Positions 17,242 to 27,062 are shown, counted from the stretch's first letter. The stretch: DNA of 64,000 bases from Pseudomonas putida (GCF_009883635.2 NZ_CP026115.2:496001-560000); one strand, 5' to 3'. A program made the numbers and translations. Notes: generated by a model not told the origin, from the letters alone.

Positions 17242-17937
17242 TCAGGAAGGGATTTTCAGGCCACGCTGCACGGCGGGCCGCTCAAGGAACTTGGCCAGCA
17301 CCCGCTGCACTTCCTTGAACGCATCGAAGCCCACCAGCTCGCGAGCGTTATAGCGCTCCACCAGGTTGCGCACCCAGGGGAAGATGGCGATGTCGGCGAT
17401 GCTGTATTCATCGACCATCCACTCACGCCCTTTCAGGTGCCGGTCCAGCACACCCAGCAAGCGCTTCGATTCGTTGACGTAACGGTCGCGCGGGCGCTTG
17501 TCTTCGTATTCCTTGCCGGCAAAGAAATGGAAGAAGCCGACCTGGCCGAACATCGGCCCGATGCCGCCCATCTGGAACATCAGCCACTGCAGGGTCTGGT
17601 AACGCTGGGCCGGGTCCTGGCTCAACAGCTGCCCGCTCTTCTCCGCCAGGTACTGCAGGATCGCCCCCGACTCGAACAGCGGCAGCGGCTGGTCGCCTGG
17701 GCCGTTGGGGTCGAGGATCGCCGGGATCTTGTTGTTGGCGCTGAGCGAGATGAACTCGGGGCTCAGCTGGTCATCGTTGTCGAAGCTGACCTTGTGCGGC
17801 TCGTAGGCCAGGCCGATCTCCTCCAGCATGATCGACACCTTGACGCCGTTGGGTGTGGGCAGCGAGTACAGCTGCAGGCGCTCGGGATGCTTCGCGGGCC
17901 ATTTACGGGTGATGGGGAAAGCGCTCAGATCGGTCAT
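17242..17937 (-). CDS. glutathione S-transferase family protein (YghU/YfcG-like)
   Basis: Thioredoxin-fold N-terminal domain followed by an alpha-helical C-terminal domain, 231 residues. The sequence LYSLPTPNGVKVSIMLEEIG near residues 24-43 is typical of Nu-class disulfide reductases such as YghU and YfcG, which use Thr/Asn in place of a catalytic Ser/Tyr; NNKIPAILDP (about 68) is the cis-Pro glutathione-binding segment. The ATG at 17937 has AAGG upstream; an in-frame start 11 codons earlier is weaker. Likely a cytosolic glutathione-dependent reductase in stress defence. Its upstream region holds the long palindrome at 18076-18344. Confidence 0.88.
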   Translation of the reverse strand: MTDLSAFPITRKWPAKHPERLQLYSLPTPNGVKVSIMLEEIGLAYEPHKVSFDNDDQLSPEFISLSANNKIPAILDPNGPGDQPLPLFESGAILQYLAEKSGQLLSQDPAQRYQTLQWLMFQMGGIGPMFGQVGFFHFFAGKEYEDKRPRDRYVNESKRLLGVLDRHLKGREWMVDEYSIADIAIFPWVRNLVERYNARELVGFDAFKEVQRVLAKFLERPAVQRGLKIPS

Positions 17938-18075
17938 GGTCAACCTTGGGCTTGAGAGGGAACCTGTCACTCTAGAGACATCCCGGCTGGCTGACCATCA
18001 CCTGCCGTTGATCAGCTGGCTGGCCGGGTGCGTTGAGCTTGAACTTGAGCCTTTCGGTGTCCGCCAGGGGCCCGT

Positions 18076-18344
18076 CTTGAGATTTGTAGTGGTGCGGATA
18101 TCGAGCGCCGCCCGCGCGGCGCATCGCGAGCTTTGCTCGCTCCTACGTTTGTTTTTGGCCAATAACACCTGTGGCAGGCGCGCGCGACCGCCTTGTTGGT
18201 ACGACGCGATATCGCGTCATGCGCCAAGGCGTATGCGCGCAAATCCCACAGAAATAATTGGCCCGAAACAAACGTAGGAGCGAGCAAAGCTCGCGATGCG
18301 CCGCGCGGGCGGCGCTCGATCTCACATACGCCACAAGACTCAAG
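18076..18344. repeat. 269-bp palindromic element with perfect 55-bp arms
   Basis: Bases 18100-18154 and 18266-18320 are perfect inverted repeats of 55 bp, starting ATCGAGCGCCGCCCGCGCGG on the left. Partial symmetry continues outward to CTTGAG/CTCAAG (18076 and 18344) and inward (TTTTGGCCAATAA against AATAATTGGCC). The 111-bp centre has no coding signal. The unit fills most of the gap between gabP and the GST gene, both on the minus strand. No second copy was seen in the window. It could be a MITE-like element or a very strong transcription terminator. Confidence 0.85.
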
Positions 18345-18372
18345 GCGAACGCCCCAAATCAAAGCACCACCC

Positions 18373-19755
18373 TCAAGCGGTCTGGGCAACCACCTTGCCG
18401 CCCTTCTGGGTCAGCGAGACCAGCAGGATGAACGCGGTCACGCCGGCAGTCATCAGCGTCTCGTAGCGGTAGGCATCGCTGAACAGCATGTAGCCCAGGA
18501 CCATGACGATGGTGCCGATCACCAGCCAGGTCAGCCACGGGAACAGCCACATCTTCAATTCCAGCGGGCGCCCTTCATGCTCGGCCCGAGCCCGCATGCG
18601 CAGCTGCGACACGGCGATCACCAGATACACCAGCAAGGCGATGGCGCCAGTGGTAGACAGCAGGAAACCGAAGACCTTGCCCGGCAGCACATAGTTGACG
18701 AAGCAACCGACGAAACCGGCCAGGGTCGAGAGGATCACTGCCACGGTCGGTACGCCAGCACCGGAAATACGCTTGGTCATGCTCAGCGCCTGGCCACGGG
18801 CACCCAGCGAATAGAGCATCCGCGAAGCGGTGTAGAGGCCGGAGTTCATGCAACTGGTCACGGCCACCAGCACCACCAGGTCGACCAGCAACTTGGCGCC
18901 CGGCACGTTGAGCACTTCCAGCACGCGCTGGAACGAGCCTACAGCTTTCAGACCTGGGTCGTTCCAGGCCACCAGCGACACCACCAGGAAGATCGACGCC
19001 AGGTAGAAGATCGCGATGCGGTACACCACCAGGTTGGTGGCACGGCGGATCTTGTCTTTCGGGTTGGCAGTCTCGTCGGCGGCGATGGTGACGATTTCAG
19101 CGCCGAAGAACGAGAAGATGGTGATCAGCACGCCACCGAGCACGGTGCCGAAACCGTTGGGCATGAACCCGCCGTTGTCCCACAGGCGACTGATGCCGGA
19201 CACCTCGGCCAGCGGCCAGAAGCCGAACACAGCCAGGCTGCAGACCCCGATGAAGGCGATGATCGCGACCACCTTGACCAGCGCGAACCAGTATTCGAAC
19301 GCACCGAAGTTCTTCACGCTGACCAGGTTGCTGCCCGACAGCACGACCATGATCAGGAAAGCGAACAGCCAGGACGGCACGCCCGGGAAGTAGGCATGCA
19401 GGATGTCGGCGCCGGCGATGGCCTCGACCGGGATGATCAGCACCCAGAACCACCAGTACAGCCAGCCGATGGTAAAGCCTGCCCAGGGGCCGATGGCCTC
19501 CGAGGCGTAGGTGGAGAACGAGCCGCTGTTGGGGTTGGCGATGGCCATCTCGCCCAGCATGCGCATCACCAGCAGCACCAGCAGGCCAGTCATGGCGTAG
19601 GAAATGAGAATGGCCGGACCTGCCGTCGCGATGGCGTTGGAAGAACCGATGAACAGGCCGGCACCGATGATGCCTGCAATGGAAATCATGGACACCTGAC
19701 GCGAGGTCAGGCCGTGCTGCAAGGAACGCTGTTTGTTGTTGTGTAGCGAAGCCAT
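18373..19755 (-). CDS. APC family amino acid permease, GabP-type
   Basis: Inner-membrane amino acid/polyamine/organocation permease of 460 residues with about twelve membrane segments. The N-terminal helix carries the family-typical ISIAGIIGAGLFIGSS motif (about 25-40), and the consensus SFFGAEIVTIAADE lies at about 218-231. The overall pattern fits the GABA permease branch. It is divergent from a LysR gene that is followed by a class III aminotransferase, which suggests uptake of an amino acid degraded by that enzyme (2-aminoadipate, GABA or a related omega-amino acid). The substrate is inferred from context only. Confidence 0.87.
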   Translation of the reverse strand: MASLHNNKQRSLQHGLTSRQVSMISIAGIIGAGLFIGSSNAIATAGPAILISYAMTGLLVLLVMRMLGEMAIANPNSGSFSTYASEAIGPWAGFTIGWLYWWFWVLIIPVEAIAGADILHAYFPGVPSWLFAFLIMVVLSGSNLVSVKNFGAFEYWFALVKVVAIIAFIGVCSLAVFGFWPLAEVSGISRLWDNGGFMPNGFGTVLGGVLITIFSFFGAEIVTIAADETANPKDKIRRATNLVVYRIAIFYLASIFLVVSLVAWNDPGLKAVGSFQRVLEVLNVPGAKLLVDLVVLVAVTSCMNSGLYTASRMLYSLGARGQALSMTKRISGAGVPTVAVILSTLAGFVGCFVNYVLPGKVFGFLLSTTGAIALLVYLVIAVSQLRMRARAEHEGRPLELKMWLFPWLTWLVIGTIVMVLGYMLFSDAYRYETLMTAGVTAFILLVSLTQKGGKVVAQTA

Positions 19756-20022
19756 GAAGAACCCTCGAATGGGTCGGCCGGCGTGCGGCTTGAATGCCGT
19801 CGTCGGCTGAAAAGTTGGAGCAGAAGTCGGGTAGGTCGTATTGCTCGTTTTTGTTGTTTTATGTCGCCGGTCGCGCAGTTACCTCCTCTTCGCCGTACCG
19901 GTTGTAATCGTTGATCGAGGTCAGTATTAATCTATAGGGCGAGGTCAACAAACGACCTTTTCGAAGCACATGATTCCAGTACGGAATGAACTTCATCCTT
20001 TTTTGCTCGGTACGCGCCTGCC
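19756..20022. promoter_or_regulatory. divergent promoter region with LysR-type dyad
   Basis: Intergenic region between the divergent permease and lysR genes, more AT-rich than its surroundings. The dyad ATTCC-AGTAC-GGAAT (19973-19987) is a perfect 5-bp inverted repeat with 5-bp spacing, of the T-N11-A size expected for a LysR-family binding site, 35 bases upstream of the lysR ATG. No sigma-70 hexamers were assigned with confidence. Confidence 0.5.
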
Positions 20023-20922
20023 ATGTCCAAACGCCTGATGCCCTCGACCACCGCCCTGCAGTGCTTCGAAGCCGCCGCCCGGCACCTGAGCTTCACCCGT
20101 GCGGCACAGGAGCTGCACCTGACCCAGAGCGCCGTCAGCAAGCAGGTCGCGCAGCTCGAGGACATGCTGTCGCATTCGCTGTTCCAGCGCATTCGCCGGC
20201 GCCTGCACCTGACCCCGGCCGGCGCGCTGTACCTCACCGAAGTGAACAAGATCCTCACCCAGATCGACATCTCCAGCCGCTACATCCTCAGCTACGGTGA
20301 CGAGACCGAGGTGCTGCGTATCGCCACCCAGCCAACCTTCGGCGCGCGCTGGCTGGTGCCCAGGCTCAAGGGCTTCGGCGACCGCCACCCACGCATCCAC
20401 CTGGACATCCGCAACGAGCTGGAGCCGTTCGACCTGGTGCAGGCCAAGGCCGATATCGCCTTCTTCTTTGGCCAGGGCACCTGGCCGGGAGCTACCTGCA
20501 TCGAGCTGTTCAGCGAGGAGGTGGTGCCGGTGTGCGCACCCGAGCTGCTGGCCCGGCAGCGTTTCGACAGCGCCGAGGCGCTCACCGAACACCGGTTGCT
20601 GCAGTGCGCATCACGGCCGGAGGCCTGGCATGAGTGGTTTTTGGGGTTGGGCCTGCACAGCCAGAACAGCTACCACGGGCCGCGCTTCGACACGTTCTAT
20701 CTGTGCATCCGCGCAGCCATCGCCGGCTGCGGCATTGCCCTGATCCCGCGCTACCTGGTGGCTGAAGAGCTGAGCGAAGGCAAGCTGGTGGTGGCCTGGG
20801 ACCACCCGGTGGCGAGCAATGGCCGGCATTTCATCGCCCACGCCGAACACGCCGCCGAAGTGCCCAAGATCAAGGCCTTCGTGCAGTGGATTCGTGAGCG
20901 GGTGGCCGAGGGTGATCGGTAA
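20023..20922 (+). CDS. LysR family transcriptional regulator
   Basis: DNA-binding regulator of 299 residues. The N-terminal winged helix-turn-helix is clear (ALQCFEAAARHLSFTRAAQE at about 11-30, then LTQSAVSKQVAQLE), followed by a linker helix and a periplasmic-binding-protein-like effector domain. It is similar in layout to GcvA-type members. It sits 102 bases upstream of the aminotransferase on the same strand and divergent from the permease, so both are likely targets. The upstream dyad at 19973-19987 is a candidate autoregulatory site. The effector is unknown. Confidence 0.9.
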   Translation: MSKRLMPSTTALQCFEAAARHLSFTRAAQELHLTQSAVSKQVAQLEDMLSHSLFQRIRRRLHLTPAGALYLTEVNKILTQIDISSRYILSYGDETEVLRIATQPTFGARWLVPRLKGFGDRHPRIHLDIRNELEPFDLVQAKADIAFFFGQGTWPGATCIELFSEEVVPVCAPELLARQRFDSAEALTEHRLLQCASRPEAWHEWFLGLGLHSQNSYHGPRFDTFYLCIRAAIAGCGIALIPRYLVAEELSEGKLVVAWDHPVASNGRHFIAHAEHAAEVPKIKAFVQWIRERVAEGDR

Positions 20923-21024
20923 AGTTTGCGAATCCAGGGAATGACCGCAATCGAATAATTCGTTTGCGGAATAATACCGCGGCGCGCTTGGATATTAAGA
21001 AACTCGAACAAGGTCCGCGTGCCC

Positions 21025-22278
21025 ATGAATCTGGAAAGTATCAGCCAATCCATTGCCATCGTTCATCCGATCACACTTTCCCATGGCCGCAATGCCGAAG
21101 TCTGGGATACCGATGGTAAACGTTACATCGACTTTGTCGGCGGTATCGGCGTGCTCAACCTGGGCCACTGCAACCCGGCCGTGGTCGAGGCGATCCAGGC
21201 CCAGGCCAGCCGCCTGACCCACTACGCCTTCAACGCCGCGCCCCATGGCCCGTACCTGGAATTGATGGAGCGTCTGCGCCAGTTCGTCCCGGTCAGCTAC
21301 CCGCTGGCCGGCATGCTCACCAACAGTGGCGCGGAAGCGGCGGAAAACGCCCTGAAAGTCGCCCGCGCCGCCACCGGCAAACGCGCCATCATCGCCTTCG
21401 ACGGCGGTTTCCACGGCCGCACCCTGGCCACCCTGAACCTCAACGGCAAGGTCGCGCCGTACAAGCAGCGGGTCGGCGAACTGCCGGGGCCGGTGTACCA
21501 CCTGCCCTACCCTGGCGCCGATACCGGCGTAACCTGCGAGCAGGCGCTCAAGGCCATGGACCGCCTGTTCAGCGTCGAGTTGGCGGTGGAGGACGTGGCG
21601 GCGTTCATCTTCGAGCCGGTGCAAGGCGAAGGCGGCTTCCTCGCCCTTGACCCAGCGTTTGCCCAGGCGCTGCGGCGCTTTTGCGACGAGCGCGGGATCC
21701 TGATCATCATCGACGAGATCCAGTCCGGTTTCGGCCGCACCGGCCAGCGTTTTGCCTTCCCACGCCTGGGCATCGAGCCGGACCTGCTACTGCTGGCAAA
21801 GAGCATCGCCGGCGGCATGCCGCTGGGCGCCGTGGTCGGGCGTCAGGACTTGATGGCGGCACTGCCCAAGGGCGGCCTGGGGGGCACCTATTCGGGCAAC
21901 CCGATCGCCTGCGCAGCGGCACTGGCGAGCCTGGCACAGATGACCGACGAGAACGTCGCCACCTGGGGTGAGCGCCAGGAACAGGCGATCATTGGCCGCC
22001 ACAGCCGCTGGAAGGCCTCGAACCTGAGCCCGTACATCGGCCGCCTGACCGGTACCGGCGCCATGCGCGGCATCGAGTTCGTCAATGCCGACGGCAGCCC
22101 GGCGCCAGCCCAGCTGGCCAAGGTGATGGAAGCGGCGCGGGCCAAGGGACTGCTGCTGATGCCCAGCGGCAAGGCGCGGCACATCATTCGCCTCTTGGCA
22201 CCGCTGACCATCGAGGCCGAGGTGCTCGAGGAAGGGCTGGATATCCTCGAGCAGTGCCTGGCTGAACTGAACGGCTGA
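21025..22278 (+). CDS. amaC: class III PLP aminotransferase, probable 2-aminoadipate aminotransferase
   Basis: PLP-dependent omega-amino acid transaminase of 417 residues. It shows the GSEAxENAxK-type block (NSGAEAAENALKVAR, about 104-118), the PLP-binding IIIDEIQSGFGRTG segment and the Schiff-base lysine in LLAKSIAGGMP. It is annotated in many genomes as GABA aminotransferase but differs from the GabT I remember from P. putida. It resembles the protein next to fusB in KT2440 (PP_4108), reported as AmaC of D-lysine catabolism, and fusB is also close by here. The symbol rests on that recollection. A GTG at 21019 in frame is an alternative start with better spacing to AAGG. Confidence 0.78.
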   Translation: MNLESISQSIAIVHPITLSHGRNAEVWDTDGKRYIDFVGGIGVLNLGHCNPAVVEAIQAQASRLTHYAFNAAPHGPYLELMERLRQFVPVSYPLAGMLTNSGAEAAENALKVARAATGKRAIIAFDGGFHGRTLATLNLNGKVAPYKQRVGELPGPVYHLPYPGADTGVTCEQALKAMDRLFSVELAVEDVAAFIFEPVQGEGGFLALDPAFAQALRRFCDERGILIIIDEIQSGFGRTGQRFAFPRLGIEPDLLLLAKSIAGGMPLGAVVGRQDLMAALPKGGLGGTYSGNPIACAAALASLAQMTDENVATWGERQEQAIIGRHSRWKASNLSPYIGRLTGTGAMRGIEFVNADGSPAPAQLAKVMEAARAKGLLLMPSGKARHIIRLLAPLTIEAEVLEEGLDILEQCLAELNG

Positions 22279-22291
22279 ACTGAATCGGGGC

Positions 22292-22594
22292 TTACAGGCC
22301 CAGTTCTTCAGGGGTGAGCATGTCGGACTCGAAGGCGATCCAGCCGCCTTCGAGCTCGGCGTGGCCGTTGACGATCGGGCCGTAGTAGGTCAGGCCGTTC
22401 TCCAGGGTCACGCAGATGTGCGTGGCGGTTTTCTCGGGGGCCGCGAGCGTACCGACGAAATGCACCTTTTTCAGGGTTTCGGTTACCGCTTCCAGACCGA
22501 CGCGCATGCCCGGGTTTTCCGAGGCTTCGGTGTCACCGCCGCGGTCTTCGGCGCTGATGGTGACGGTGGCGGTGTATGGGTACTTGGTGCTCAA
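22292..22594 (-). CDS. hypothetical protein, TTG start
   Basis: Unrecognised 100-residue acidic protein without signal peptide or membrane segment; the sequence looks beta-rich (ATVTISAEDRGGDTE near the start, ITY/YYGPIV region near residue 70). The start is a TTG at 22594 with GAGGT nine bases upstream; no in-frame ATG occurs before residue 30. Its 3' end is 13 bases from the end of the convergent aminotransferase gene. It probably has its own promoter in the gap before the next + strand gene. Confidence 0.7.
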   Translation of the reverse strand: MSTKYPYTATVTISAEDRGGDTEASENPGMRVGLEAVTETLKKVHFVGTLAAPEKTATHICVTLENGLTYYGPIVNGHAELEGGWIAFESDMLTPEELGL

Positions 22595-22725
22595 GCGGGG
22601 TTACCTCAAAAGGGTGTCTGGGTAGATGGGCGCGTAGAGTACGCGGAAGAGGCCGGGCCTGCAAAAGCTGCCCCGATCTGTTAGGGTGCCCGCCGATGCA
22701 CGCCACACCACACGAGGACACCTGA

Positions 22726-23151
22726 GTGAGCGCCGAAGAACCCCTGATCGCCGACCTGTTCGAGGTCGACAAACGCCTGACCCTCAAGCCCGTCGTGGAT
22801 TTCAACAGCTACCTGCGCAACGCCTTTGGCGAAGGCCCATGCCGCTGCCACCGCTGCGCCGAAGGCAGCGACGAAAGCACCTACAGCCACGCACACAACT
22901 TCACCTTCGAAGGCCGCCCGTGGCACCGCCGCTTCGCCAGCACCGCCGGCAGCGACGTCGCCCAGGTGCTGAAAAAGGCATGGCTGTCGTACACCAAGGC
23001 CGACCTCAGCCTGATCGGCGCTCTGGACCTCACCACTCTCAAGACCTTCACCGAAGCCGCCCTGCACCAGCGCCTGCTGGCCCTGCTGCCAGCCAGCGGC
23101 CTGGCCCGCGAAATCGATGGCCAGTGGATGCTGCAAGCCCAGGCTGACTGA
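22726..23151 (+). CDS. hypothetical protein with CxC-HxxC cluster, GTG start
   Basis: Unrecognised 141-residue protein. It has a C-R-C-H-R-C cluster (about residues 39-44) and nearby histidines (HAHNF, WHRR), which could bind a metal, in an otherwise helical chain. The start is GTG at 22726 with GAGG upstream. It lies 73 bases upstream of the EF-G 2 gene on the same strand and may be co-transcribed. No function is proposed. Confidence 0.7.
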   Translation: MSAEEPLIADLFEVDKRLTLKPVVDFNSYLRNAFGEGPCRCHRCAEGSDESTYSHAHNFTFEGRPWHRRFASTAGSDVAQVLKKAWLSYTKADLSLIGALDLTTLKTFTEAALHQRLLALLPASGLAREIDGQWMLQAQAD

Positions 23152-23224
23152 CGGCCCGGCGGTCAGGCAGGATTTCCCCGCTCTGCTACCGTGGGGGAAT
23201 CCGCCCATCCGCAGGTAGTCCGCC

Positions 23225-25336
23225 ATGGCCCGCACAACGCCCATCGAGCTGTACCGCAATATCGGCATCGTCGCCCACGTGGACGCCGGCAAGACCACGA
23301 CCACCGAGCGCATCCTGTTCTACACCGGGGTCAACCACAAGATGGGCGAGGTGCACGATGGCGCCGCGACCATGGACTGGATGGCCCAGGAACAGGAACG
23401 CGGCATCACCATCACCTCGGCGGCGACCACGGCCTTCTGGCAAGGCTCGACCAAGCAGTTCGCCGACAAATACCGCTTCAACATCATTGACACCCCCGGC
23501 CACGTCGACTTCACCATCGAGGTGGAGCGCTCGCTGCGCGTGCTCGATGGCGCAGTGGTGGTGTTCAGCGGCGCCGACGGCGTCGAGCCGCAATCGGAGA
23601 CGGTCTGGCGCCAGGCCAACAAGTACCACGTGCCGCGCCTGGCCTACATCAACAAGATGGACCGCCAGGGCGCCGACTTCCTGAGGGTGGTCAAACAGAT
23701 CGACCAACGCCTGGGTCACCACCCGGTGCCGATCCAGCTGGCCATCGGCAGCGAGGAGAACTTCATCGGCCAGATCGACCTGGTGAAAATGAAGGCGATC
23801 TACTGGAACGACAACGACCAGGGCACCAGCTACCGCGAGGAAGACATTCCCGCCGAACTGCAGGCGCTGGCCGACGAATGGCGAGCGCACATGATCGAGG
23901 CTGCCGCCGAAGCCAATGATGAGCTGACCATGAAGTTCCTCGAAGGCGAGGAACTGAGCGTCGATGAAATCAAGGCTGCCTTGCGCCAGCGCACCATCGC
24001 CAATGAAATCGTCCCGACCATTCTCGGCTCGTCGTTCAAGAACAAGGGCGTACCGCTGATGCTCGACGCGGTGATCGACTATCTGCCCGCGCCTTCGGAA
24101 ATCCCGGCGATCAAGGGCACCGACCCGGACGACGAAGAAAAGCACCTGGAACGTCACGCCGACGATAAAGAGCCCTTCTCTGCCCTGGCCTTCAAGATCG
24201 CCACCGACCCCTTCGTCGGCACCCTGACCTTCGCCCGGGTGTATTCCGGCGTGCTCAGCTCGGGCAACGCCGTGCTCAATTCAGTGAAAGGCAAGAAGGA
24301 ACGCATCGGCCGCATGGTGCAGATGCACGCCAACCAGCGCGCCGAGATCAAGGACGTGTGTGCCGGTGACATCGCTGCGCTGATCGGCATGAAGGACGTC
24401 ACCACCGGCGACACCCTGTGCGACATGGACAAGCCGATCATCCTCGAACGCATGGACTTCCCCGATCCGGTGATCTCGGTGGCGGTGGAACCGAAGACCA
24501 AGGGCGACCAGGAGAAAATGGGCATCGCCCTTGGCAAGCTGGCCCAGGAAGACCCGTCGTTCCGCGTGCGCACCGATGAAGAAACCGGCCAGACCATCAT
24601 CTCCGGCATGGGCGAACTGCACCTGGACATCATCGTCGACCGCATGAAACGCGAGTTCAACGTCGACGCCAACATCGGCAAGCCGCAGGTGGCCTACCGC
24701 GAGAAGATTCGCAATACCTGCGAGATCGAGGGCCGCTTCGTTCGCCAGTCTGGTGGGCGCGGCCAGTATGGCCACTGCTGGATCCGCTTCGCCCCCGGCG
24801 ATGAAGGCAAGGAAGGCCTGGAGTTCATCAACGAGATCGTCGGCGGCGTAGTGCCGCGCGAGTACATCCCGGCGATCCAGAAAGGCATCGAGGAGCAGAT
24901 GAAGAACGGCGTGCTGGCCGGGTATCCGTTGATCAACCTGAAGGCAGCGGTGTTCGACGGCTCCTACCACGACGTCGACTCCAACGAGATGGCCTACAAG
25001 ATCGCGGCGTCCATGGCCACCAAGCAGCTGTCGCAGAAAGGCGGCGCGGTGTTGCTGGAGCCGGTGATGAAGGTAGAAGTGGTGACGCCCGAGGAGTATC
25101 AAGGCGATATCCTTGGCGACTTGAGCCGGCGCCGGGGGATGATCCAGGATGGCGACGAGACACCGGCGGGCAAGGTGATCCGCGCCGAGGTGCCGCTGGG
25201 CGAGATGTTCGGCTATGCCACTTCGATGCGTTCGATGACCCAGGGGCGGGCGAGTTTTTCGATGGAGTTCACCCGCTATGCCGAGGCACCGGCGAGCATT
25301 GCCGATGCCATCGTCAAGAAGAACCGCGGGGAGTAA
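23225..25336 (+). CDS. fusB: elongation factor G, second copy (EF-G 2)
   Basis: Ribosomal translocase GTPase of 703 residues. G1 (AHVDAGKTT, about 18-26), the switch I RGIT, G3 (DTPGH) and G4 (NKMD) are all present, followed by domains II to V typical of EF-G (for example GRGQYGH and the C-terminal [12 protein letters not shown]). It stands alone, away from the str operon (rpsL-rpsG-fusA-tuf) where the main copy is normally found, so it is taken as the duplicate copy. Duplicate EF-Gs can split elongation and recycling roles; which applies here cannot be read from the sequence. Confidence 0.92.
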   Translation: MARTTPIELYRNIGIVAHVDAGKTTTTERILFYTGVNHKMGEVHDGAATMDWMAQEQERGITITSAATTAFWQGSTKQFADKYRFNIIDTPGHVDFTIEVERSLRVLDGAVVVFSGADGVEPQSETVWRQANKYHVPRLAYINKMDRQGADFLRVVKQIDQRLGHHPVPIQLAIGSEENFIGQIDLVKMKAIYWNDNDQGTSYREEDIPAELQALADEWRAHMIEAAAEANDELTMKFLEGEELSVDEIKAALRQRTIANEIVPTILGSSFKNKGVPLMLDAVIDYLPAPSEIPAIKGTDPDDEEKHLERHADDKEPFSALAFKIATDPFVGTLTFARVYSGVLSSGNAVLNSVKGKKERIGRMVQMHANQRAEIKDVCAGDIAALIGMKDVTTGDTLCDMDKPIILERMDFPDPVISVAVEPKTKGDQEKMGIALGKLAQEDPSFRVRTDEETGQTIISGMGELHLDIIVDRMKREFNVDANIGKPQVAYREKIRNTCEIEGRFVRQSGGRGQYGHCWIRFAPGDEGKEGLEFINEIVGGVVPREYIPAIQKGIEEQMKNGVLAGYPLINLKAAVFDGSYHDVDSNEMAYKIAASMATKQLSQKGGAVLLEPVMKVEVVTPEEYQGDILGDLSRRRGMIQDGDETPAGKVIRAEVPLGEMFGYATSMRSMTQGRASFSMEFTRYAEAPASIADAIVKKNRGE

Positions 25337-25350
25337 GCGTTTTTCCTGTG

Positions 25351-25431
25351 CCGGCCTCTTCGCGGGGCAAGCCCGCTCCTACAGGTATTGCGTCGACTTG
25401 TAGGAGCGGGCTTGTCCCGCGAAGAGACCGG
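25351..25431. repeat. REPIN (paired inverted REP elements)
   Basis: Inverted pair of the CCGGCCTCTTCGCGGGGCAA type, same family as 14551-14633, with an ATTGCGTCGACT centre and one or two mismatches between arms. It occupies the gap between the convergent ends of the EF-G 2 and SulP genes and can fold as a hairpin terminator. Confidence 0.9.
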
Positions 25432-25449
25432 AACAGGCAGCAAACAGCT

Positions 25450-26892
25450 TTAATGCTGCTCGCCAGCCCGCTTCAGCAGCTTCTTGCAGCGCTCCGACAG
25501 ATGCACCACGCGCAGGTGCTTGCCCGCCTTGGCATAACGCTCACGCAAGGTTTTCAACGCCGCAATCGCCGAGTAATCGACAAAGCTCAGATGCTGGCAA
25601 TCCAGCGTTACCTTGGCCGGGTCATTGGCGGGGTCGAACTGGTTGAGAAACGGCGCCGTCGAGGCAAAGAACAGCGTGCCATGCACCTGGTAATGCTTGC
25701 CCCCTTCCCCGTCCTCGTGGCTGTCGGCATACAGCTCGCGGGCATGCTGCCAGGCAAAGTTCACTGCCGCGATGACGATGCCGAACAGCACCGCCGTGGC
25801 CAGGTCGGTGAACACGGTCACCACGGTCACCGCGATGATCGCCAGCACATCGCTCACCGGCACCTTGTGCAGCACCCGCAGCGAGGCCCAGGCAAAGGTC
25901 TGCTGGGCCACCACGAACATCACCCCGACCAGCGCCGCCAGCGGAATGCGCTCGATCAGTGGCGACAGGAACAGCACGAACAGCAGGATCATCACCCCGG
26001 CCACCACGCCCGACAAGCGACCACGACCGTTGGAACTGAGGTTGATCACGGTCTGGCCGATCATCGCGCAGCCGCCCATGCCACCGCACAGACCAGAGAT
26101 CATGTTGGCCGCACCCAAGGCCACGCATTCGCGGTCCGGGTAGCCACGGCTCTCGGTGATTTCATCGGTCAGGTTGAGGGTCAGCAGGGTTTCCAGCAGG
26201 CCGACCATGGCCATCAGCACCGCGTAAGGGGCGATGATCTTCAGGGTTTCCAGGTTCCACGGCACTTGCGGCAGGGCCAGCTGCGGCAGGCCACCGGCAA
26301 TATGCGCCATGTCGCCGAGGGTGCGCGTCGGCAGGTCAAGCAGATACACCGCCACGCCAACCCCGAGGATCGCCACCAGCGCCGGCGGTACCGCACGGGT
26401 CAGCTTCGGCAGCACGTAGACCACCAGCATGGTCAGCGCCACCAGGCCGATCATCAGGTACAGCGGTGCGCCGCTGAGCCAGTGCTCACCGTCCTTGAAG
26501 TGCTCGAGCTGGGCCATGGCGATGACGATCGCCAGGCCGTTGACGAAGCCGAGCATCACCGGGTACGGCACCAACCGCACCAGCTTGCCCAGGCGCAGCA
26601 GGCCGAACAGGATCATCACCACCCCGCCCAGCAGCACCGTGGCCAGCAGGTATTGCACACCGTGTTGCACCACCAGGGCGACGATCACCACTGCCATGGA
26701 GCCTGCGGCACCAGAGATCATCCCCGGGCGGCCGCCGAACAACGCCGTCAGGGTGCAGATGATGAAGGCGCCATACAGGCCCATCAAAGGGTTGAGGTGG
26801 GCTACCAGGGCGAAGGCGATGCACTCAGGCACCAGGGCGAACGAAGTGGTCAGGCCGGCGAGCAGGTCGGCGCGTAGTCGGGCGGGTTTCAT
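25450..26892 (-). CDS. SulP family anion transporter with STAS domain
   Basis: Inner-membrane SLC26/SulP carrier of 480 residues: about 12-14 membrane segments (residues 1-400) and a C-terminal STAS domain (about 410-480, with VDYSAIAAL). The motif ALVPECIAFALVAHLNPLMG near the N-terminus is the SulP signature. Substrate may be sulfate, bicarbonate or a dicarboxylate; no carbonic anhydrase or cys gene is adjacent to decide. The ATG at 26892 was chosen because AGGA lies five bases upstream; an ATG two codons earlier overlaps that site. Confidence 0.9.
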   Translation of the reverse strand: MKPARLRADLLAGLTTSFALVPECIAFALVAHLNPLMGLYGAFIICTLTALFGGRPGMISGAAGSMAVVIVALVVQHGVQYLLATVLLGGVVMILFGLLRLGKLVRLVPYPVMLGFVNGLAIVIAMAQLEHFKDGEHWLSGAPLYLMIGLVALTMLVVYVLPKLTRAVPPALVAILGVGVAVYLLDLPTRTLGDMAHIAGGLPQLALPQVPWNLETLKIIAPYAVLMAMVGLLETLLTLNLTDEITESRGYPDRECVALGAANMISGLCGGMGGCAMIGQTVINLSSNGRGRLSGVVAGVMILLFVLFLSPLIERIPLAALVGVMFVVAQQTFAWASLRVLHKVPVSDVLAIIAVTVVTVFTDLATAVLFGIVIAAVNFAWQHARELYADSHEDGEGGKHYQVHGTLFFASTAPFLNQFDPANDPAKVTLDCQHLSFVDYSAIAALKTLRERYAKAGKHLRVVHLSERCKKLLKRAGEQH

Positions 26893-27062
26893 GGGCATCC
26901 TGTGGTGCGGTCCGGGCGGACGGTACGGAAAAACAAGGGGCGCGATGTTACGGAATTTGTCTGACAGCGGCCACCGCGATGCTGGCATTGTCGCCCACCG
27001 TGATCCAGGCCCGGCAAACTCGCGACAAATTTGCCATCATGTTGATTCCACTTGCGGAGATC

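Noticed and set aside
18076..18344. CRISPR array or insertion sequence
   Set aside because: The repeat is a single inverted pair without spacers or a transposase frame.
22361..22684. 107-codon + strand frame opposite the TTG-start hypothetical gene
   Set aside because: It lacks a ribosome site, while the minus-strand frame has GAGGT and a plausible composition.
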